In this document: positions 58,930 through 64,000 of the stretch, one piece after another | How the letters are laid out: every line of letters starts with the position of its first letter | Numbering within the stretch: position 1 is the stretch's first letter | NCBI RefSeq assembly: GCF_050947875.1 | Contig: NC_134572.1 | Coordinates: 128,485,105-128,549,104, forward strand | Source of the DNA: Dermacentor variabilis | Taxonomy: Eukaryota > Arthropoda > Arachnida > Ixodida > Ixodidae | DNA: 64,000 bases | Direction of reading: 5' to 3' | Made by a program: the position numbers and the translations under genes | The notes under the pieces: model-generated | Databases searched by the model: none | Told to the model about the DNA's origin: nothing | The model's input: only the letters and a program-made list of their open reading frames with translations

Positions 58930-59455
58930 TTCGACACTCTCCTTATGTAATAAACGAGAAGAAATGGGGTTAACCGAGGGGCCCGATTTTTATTATTCAT
59001 ATCAAATCAATGTGGACAAGTGGCTCTCCGCTATCAAGAGCCCCGATGCCGGGGCGCAACTATGGGCTGTCCAGAGGGCCCACGATGCGGCGGTCGGGCA
59101 AGGCCTGACTGTCCCAACGTGGGAGCGGCCCGCAGCGCGCGGAGTCGCGTACCTCAGGACCTTATTAAAGTTTTGCATCCATCCATCCATCCATAAGAAG
59201 CCAACAAGTACTGACACCAAGGACTACATAGGGGAAATTACTTGTGCTTAATAAATGAAATAAAGAAACGATAAATTAATGGTAATGAAAGTGGATGGAA
59301 AGACAGCTTTCCGCAGGTGGGGAACGACCCCACAGCCTTCGCATTACGCGTGCGACGCTCTACCAATTGAGCTACTGATTGCTACTCATATTGGCTTCTC
59401 ATGATATGAATAATAAAAATCGGGCCCCTCGGTTAACCCCCTTTCTTCTCGTTTA
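58930..59455. mobile_element. Fold-back element copy split by a LINE 3' fragment
   Basis: The left arm begins near 58970 (ggggttaaccgaggggcccg), is split at 59007-59191 by a LINE tail, and resumes with taagaagccaacaagtactg. The tRNA-like part (- strand) lies at 59313-59375. A partial right arm follows at 59390-59455 (gatatgaataataaaaatcg, then ggcccctcggttaaccccct). The sequence upstream of the left arm (from about 58806) also recurs upstream of the copy at 41190, so both sit in the same larger repeat. Confidence 0.7.
59007..59191 (+). mobile_element. LINE 3' end with (CATC)n tail, nested insertion
   Basis: Encodes NVDKWLSAIKSPDAGAQLWA, then VQRAHDAAVGQGLTVPTWER, the C-terminus of a tick I/CR1-like LINE ORF2. 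It ends in ttgcatccatccatccatcc. Its edges fall exactly within the arm of the fold-back copy (tcatatca | taagaagcc), so the LINE inserted after that element. Confidence 0.75.
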
Positions 59456-61332
59456 ACCTCAATTTATCATACTTTCAAAGCCTTACGAAAAATATCGAGT
59501 TGAAACCAACACCCGTTTTTAAGCATGTTGCCACATATAGAGGTTTCGTTACCTCAGCGTATCCTGACAAGTCCGCTGCCTTTCGCTGAGCTCAATAGCT
59601 TTCCGTTGCCCCTGATGACTTCCCTGTGGCTCCCAATGCGACGAAGGCGTTGGGGCAGTCTGATTTGTAGGCCATTACATATTCGGTTTTTAGTGCCGCT
59701 AATAACATACCCTGACGCGCTGTTCAACGGCGTAATAAGGGCAAACTAGTGAAAATAAATCAGCTGAGGTGAAGCGTGCTTCATCTTGTGTTCCTTTTTT
59801 GTCACTGACCTACACCTTGTTAGGCCTTTAAGCAGTGCGTCTAGCCATGATGTTTGACTGACTAGCCCACGTCGCAGCATTACTACGGCTGTGGGCTCGT
59901 TCGTTCGATTTATTTAATACCATCTGCATTATTAAAATATACACAACATGCCTAAGTGAATAAGTTGGTGTTTTAATTTTTCCACAGATTGTGTGCGTAC
60001 ATTAAAAATGTACCGTGTGAGACTTATCAAAACAGGCCTCGGTATCGATGCAGGTGCAGCAGCTTGAATACCTGTGCAGTCCATGAAATTTGATGTCCGC
60101 TTGCTCTTCAAGAGCATAGCATGCTGAAAGCATCGACTTGGGAACTGGTGCTGTTCACACTCACCTCACCGTATCTGCATTTTTGCTTAGCTATCAGACC
60201 ACATCTGGAACGGTGCTGAGGGCGAAGGCTGCCTGTTTGCAGGTGTTGTTTGAAAGAGGCACTTTCGGCGATCCATTCGTTAACTCAACGCGCGGGTTAT
60301 ATTCATGCAAAGAGAACTCGGATGATGTTGCTCCACGGCAAATGAGCGAGCTGTTTGGCCCTAGCAGACATTTCCAGCCCTTTCAATTAACGGCTTTAGC
60401 GCCGTTGTGCATATGCGCAGTCATGGCTGCTATAATGTGAAGCTTCTTGTAAAAGAATAGCTACCTGAATATTCCTGAATGTAACTTAAGAGCAAAATTA
60501 TAAAGAACCTCTGAAGCAGAGCCTCGGTGAGGCCGTCAACAGCAGAGGCTGCTTTACCATCCGGCTGATGGTGTCAGAGCAATAGCAGCACTCTCTGTAA
60601 TTTTCCATGAGACCAGGTTGTCTAACGGGCCTGACGATGTGACCGCAAGACAGGGAATCCAGAATGCAGCAGCGCAGGCGCCTTCAATTGCGCCTTACCT
60701 ATTACGCCTTACGCCTTACCTACACTATAGCCAGTATTCTTGATACGTTTTTTTCTATATTGTTCAAGCACTAAATAGCGTACTTCTGAAGAAAGTGTGA
60801 AGTGCTTGTAGCATAACTCAGGGAAGCGGAGGTCACAATTAGGGCCCTCTGGCAACAAGGGGCCTAGGCAAACTCGAACGGAGCCCAGTACGGAACACTA
60901 CCTTGGTAACGGACTCGAGACCTGCACTTCAACAACTCTCAGGTGGCAATCCTCCTAAGATAACTAGTCGGGAATCAATGGCTTGATCAGGTATTTGGGA
61001 ATGAAAGGTTAAATGATTGTGTTCCTGTGTGTACTTTTTCATGCTGGTAATCCAGGGAAATGTGGTAATTGAAGAACGGACAAAACCATGGGTTTTCAAA
61101 AGACTTACTTCGCTGCCACTTTCAGTAGATTTGGACCCGGCCGCATGAGCTGTATGTATAGGTAAGAGGCTTAATGGACTGGAACCCGCCCTTATTAATC
61201 GAATAAGAACAGAAGTGACTTGCACTCCGGCATGGGCGTTGAATACTTGGTGAGGTAGCTCTTCGTTATGCACAGAATGTCAAGCAACTGGTGGCCTAAA
61301 ACCCTCTGTTTGGTCCAATATCTGGACAACAC
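59456..61332. other. No gene recognised
   Basis: Unrecognised. A - strand frame at 60929-61273 has protein-like composition (LPHQVFNAHAGVQVTSVLIR) but no known family, and a + strand frame at 60138-60440 is equally unplaced. Short direct repeats (gccttacc) occur near 60705-60720. Confidence 0.4.
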
Positions 61333-61690
61333 TCTTCTTTCTTTCTTTCTTTCTTTCTTTCTTTCAAGACCCCACACGGGGGTATTAGATAAGGGGTGGG
61401 ATTACAAAAATAGTTAAAACAATATTAATGTGAGAGAATTGCTGACACTTCTTCCGTGAATGCAGATGAACTCGAAGCAATCGTCGGCCCATACTGCTTG
61501 GGGAACATCGTCTGCTACATAATACCTTGACCAACCAACCGGCATCATATGAACAGGTCGTAGTGACCATAACAGGTCCTCGCAACAGCCAAGTGGGGGA
61601 CCAGCAGCTGCTAACAGCGGTGCCGTTGGTTGTGACATAGTCACACGAATACCCCATATACTCGGAAATAGGTCGAACATGAATACAGGT
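61333..61690 (-). mobile_element. Probable LINE 3' end with (GAAA)n tail
   Basis: In the - orientation the sequence ends ccccgtgtggggtcttgaaa followed by (GAAA)n at 61365-61335. I recall this compact hairpin-like 3' end in tick LINEs. Upstream sequence (to 61690) has an open frame without a recognised domain. The 5' boundary is a guess. Confidence 0.45.
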
Positions 61691-61748
61691 CGACCCCTAT
61701 ATATATAGATTGAACTTGCCGAAAACTGAAAAACTCGAAGTCGAAATG

Positions 61749-62280
61749 CAGCCGACTACCGTTAATTCGACGCTTGCGGGAGCGCATGACTTCGTCGATT
61801 TATCCGAAAGGTTAAATTAACAAGTGGCGGCAAAATAAACGAATACAAATATATTTTTCTTACTTGAGCCAGTCTGCATTATCTCCCTGCTTGTTGCTTC
61901 TGAAGCGTGACTCAACCGATATGCGGCGGCGAGCGCAGGCACGCTTCAACGCTGCCTCTGCATTAAACGCAAAGGAAGAGTGAAGTCCTGAAAGTCCTGA
62001 AAATAAAAGTAAGCTATAACTAAAGTAAAATAAATTTACGCTTAGCGAAGCTGCAGCGCCGCCTACTGAATGTCTTGTTCTTCAAGACTTAGCAGCTGCT
62101 GCGCGCATGAAGGTTGGCCGGCCGGGGTCGAATCAATCGAAGCGGCGTGCTTTCAAGTTCGAATTAAAGAAGTTTCTTCTTTGTCCATAGCAGCGTACGT
62201 TTTCTCACCGGGACTTTCCTGCGCGTTTGAATTAAGCGAGAAGTCGATTTACCTTAGGTCGAATTAACGAGAGTCGTCTG
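61749..62280. mobile_element. Tigger/pogo-like non-autonomous DNA transposon
   Basis: Terminal inverted repeats of 22 bases, 61749-61770 (CAGCCGACTACCGTTAATTC...) and 62259-62280 (inverse: CAGACGACTCTCGTTAATTC...), agree at 19 of 22 positions. Just inside the ends are further TCGA- and TTAATTCG-rich stretches (cgacttcgtcgatttatccg; rightward gtcgatttaccttaggtcga), as in pogo/Tigger ends. The right side is followed by TA, as expected for a TA target duplication; the left side has TG instead. No transposase is encoded in the 532 bases. Confidence 0.68.
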
Positions 62281-63327
62281 TATAGTTCAACTCATATCTT
62301 TTTAGTAAAACGAGAAACTTTGAACGCGATACACCTTTATTTACCTTAAGCTCGGTCATTAAATGTCGCTCGCCGATGCCACAAGCTGCATGCAACCTTG
62401 TCAGAACTCCCGGATAACTCGTCCTCGTCGGTTGGTTCGCAGGTGTCCTTGGCGTTCTAAAACAACGTCATCCTCGGTGCCGTCGAGTGCATTGGATGTG
62501 AAGCATTTCTTTAAGCCAGTCTTCATAACCTCTGGAGGTGCTTTAAGTGGGCGCAACTAGGGAGCTTCGATAGCTGGGTACCTTTGCGAGCTATATTCAC
62601 GAAGACACGTTGGTCGACATTCTTTGGTCACGAATACAGATCGATAGCTCATCTTGGGTAGCATTTTTGAAACGATCCAACCGTATCCTAGCAAACATGG
62701 TAATTTGCGACTGCTGGATCACCGGCGGTGTAATCAGAAGCATCCGTCGTTGGAACTGTGGCTGCGGCCCCACATACGTAGGTTGTCTCGAGCGCACTTT
62801 TAACATTTAAGGCGCTCACTGCTGGCAAAAAAAAACAAGGTATGGATATCAGTAAATGAATGGTATAGGGACGAATTAACTATGAAGGCTTTGCTTATAT
62901 TTGCTTTTCAACATGAAATCATCTGCGATCGCCGCAATTGAAGGTCATTGTTCCTATAGAGCACAGACAGTGAAGGTTTTCCGCTACCCTGTCCAAAATA
63001 TCATGACCCTCAACCTTTTATAATTTTTTTCCTTGGCATTGCACGTAGTATGAATTTTTCTGCGTGATAACCTCGTCAGCACTGTACAGTCTGCCTGAAT
63101 GCAAGTGCGTTTTTGCAACATGATAAACGAAATCCTTTCCGTTGCGAGATCTTAGCCTTTAACATGACAAAAGATATATCAAAATGTTTCTCGGAAATAG
63201 GTCACCGTAAATTTTCACGCAAGGGACGTCATTAAACATTCACATAACTCTAGATACACAGGAGTTTTCGTGCATCTCACCAGATACCCCCTGAATAACC
63301 AAAAACTGTAGTTGGTCCTACAATATC
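62281..63327. other. No gene recognised
   Basis: Unrecognised sequence. Open frames at 62597-62810 overlap on both strands and show no known features. Confidence 0.4.
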
Positions 63328-63660
63328 AATCGAATGATTTTATTGTCCGAAAGCAAAACGTAACTGCATGATGAAAACCGAAGCGCATGGAGAGAGAAAC
63401 ATTAATGTAGTACAGAATCTCATCGGGGTGCTTCCCGTCGGGCGGATTCGGTCGTGGGTGGAGCCCTCGGTCCGTAGCCTCCCGGCGTGCTCTCTTGACC
63501 AGGTGGAGCTGGTCCTGGGAGTCAATGCTGGACAGAAAAGCTTCAAGCTGTTGTGCGTTCGGGTGTAGGCTGCATAGTACTTTGTTTGGTGGCACGCCCA
63601 TGTGGCATCGCGTGACCGGTGTATCGCATTGGGGACGAGTGTACAAATATACACAATATT
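63328..63660 (-). mobile_element. LINE 3' end, C-terminal ORF fragment
   Basis: The - strand frame reads LHPNAQQLEAFLSSIDSQDQ, then LHLVKRARREATDRGL, the type of C-terminus seen in tick I/CR1-like LINE ORF2 proteins (compare the copies at 3340 and 59007). A short 3' UTR follows, ending in ggacaataaaatcattcg, which carries an AATAAA. Confidence 0.58.
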
Positions 63661-64000
63661 TTAACTCTGATCCTTCTCATCGCAGCGATGTCTCCGTTGA
63701 AGGATGAATACATTTCCCTGGTGCTTTGACTCGAAGCAAAAGTAACGAGGAACTTTGGCCTCGCATGCAGACGCTTCTTCTTGCATAGTCAAATGTAACA
63801 CCCCTTCCTCAGTAAATTGAGACTTGTTCATGTAAAGAATGTTATTACTTGTTGAGCAAACATGTACGGGTTATAATTGCATGTGTATTTTCTGTATTGG
63901 ACCAGGCACTAGCCACACAGGCTATTTGTTCAGCAATTTTGTACGAATTTCTTGGATTATTTAAATACAGCTCATTTTTATTGGTTTGTTTGCTAGACTA
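63661..64000. other. No gene recognised
   Basis: AT-rich end of the window, no recognisable features. Confidence 0.4.

Overview
The window looks like nuclear DNA of a hard tick, most likely a metastriate ixodid. I infer this from tRNA-derived SINEs resembling the Ruka family known from Rhipicephalus, from several decayed LINE families whose protein fragments match tick-type elements, from abundant Penelope-like (PLE) sequence, and from one intact gene for a secreted glycine-rich protein of the kind ticks make for cement and cuticle. The species call rests on remembered family resemblance, not on a search. Nothing in the window looks bacterial, viral or organellar, and there is no CRISPR array.

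Layout. 1-9 kb is LINE debris: a 5'-truncated RTE-type element (1-1702, + strand), an abutting RT fragment of another LINE (- strand), a Ruka-like SINE (2992-3220), two pieces of a LINE encoding RNase H (3340-4465), and a nearly full-length but dead CR1/L2-like LINE on the - strand (5546-8690). That LINE keeps a coiled-coil ORF1, endonuclease and RT, and has a 2A-like DVDLNPGP motif ahead of ORF1. 9-22.8 kb is mostly single-copy-looking sequence with GC-rich, promoter-like blocks near 14-15 kb and 20-20.4 kb. It contains the only convincing host gene, a 158-residue glycine-rich secreted protein (17840-18316, - strand) with a TATA box and possibly a long 3' UTR.

22.8-31.2 kb is a nest of mobile elements: a mariner-type transposase remnant, a Penelope-like element with inverted ends, a LINE ORF1 with zinc knuckles, a degenerate tandem array, and a LINE endonuclease-RT-RNase H copy interrupted by a second Penelope-like element. 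31.2-39 kb holds GC-rich promoter-like sequence around 32.3-33.7 kb, one or two unrecognised open frames, a tandem repeat and microsatellites.

39-46.3 kb and 54-59.5 kb hold the least ordinary material. A family of short fold-back elements carries a tRNA-like sequence between near-identical inverted ends, and several copies lie as inverted pairs or beside long (AT)n tracts. Solo Penelope 'snap-back' termini and a long imperfect inverted repeat around an (AAT)n tract lie in the same area. 46-54 kb and 59.5-64 kb are mainly unrecognised, apart from LINE 3' ends and a Tigger/pogo-like non-autonomous DNA transposon (61749-62280).

All transposon-encoded proteins seen here are broken by stops or frameshifts, so the window is a layered graveyard of elements around one small intact gene rather than a functional gene cluster. 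Splice structures, transcripts and exact element boundaries cannot be settled from the sequence alone.
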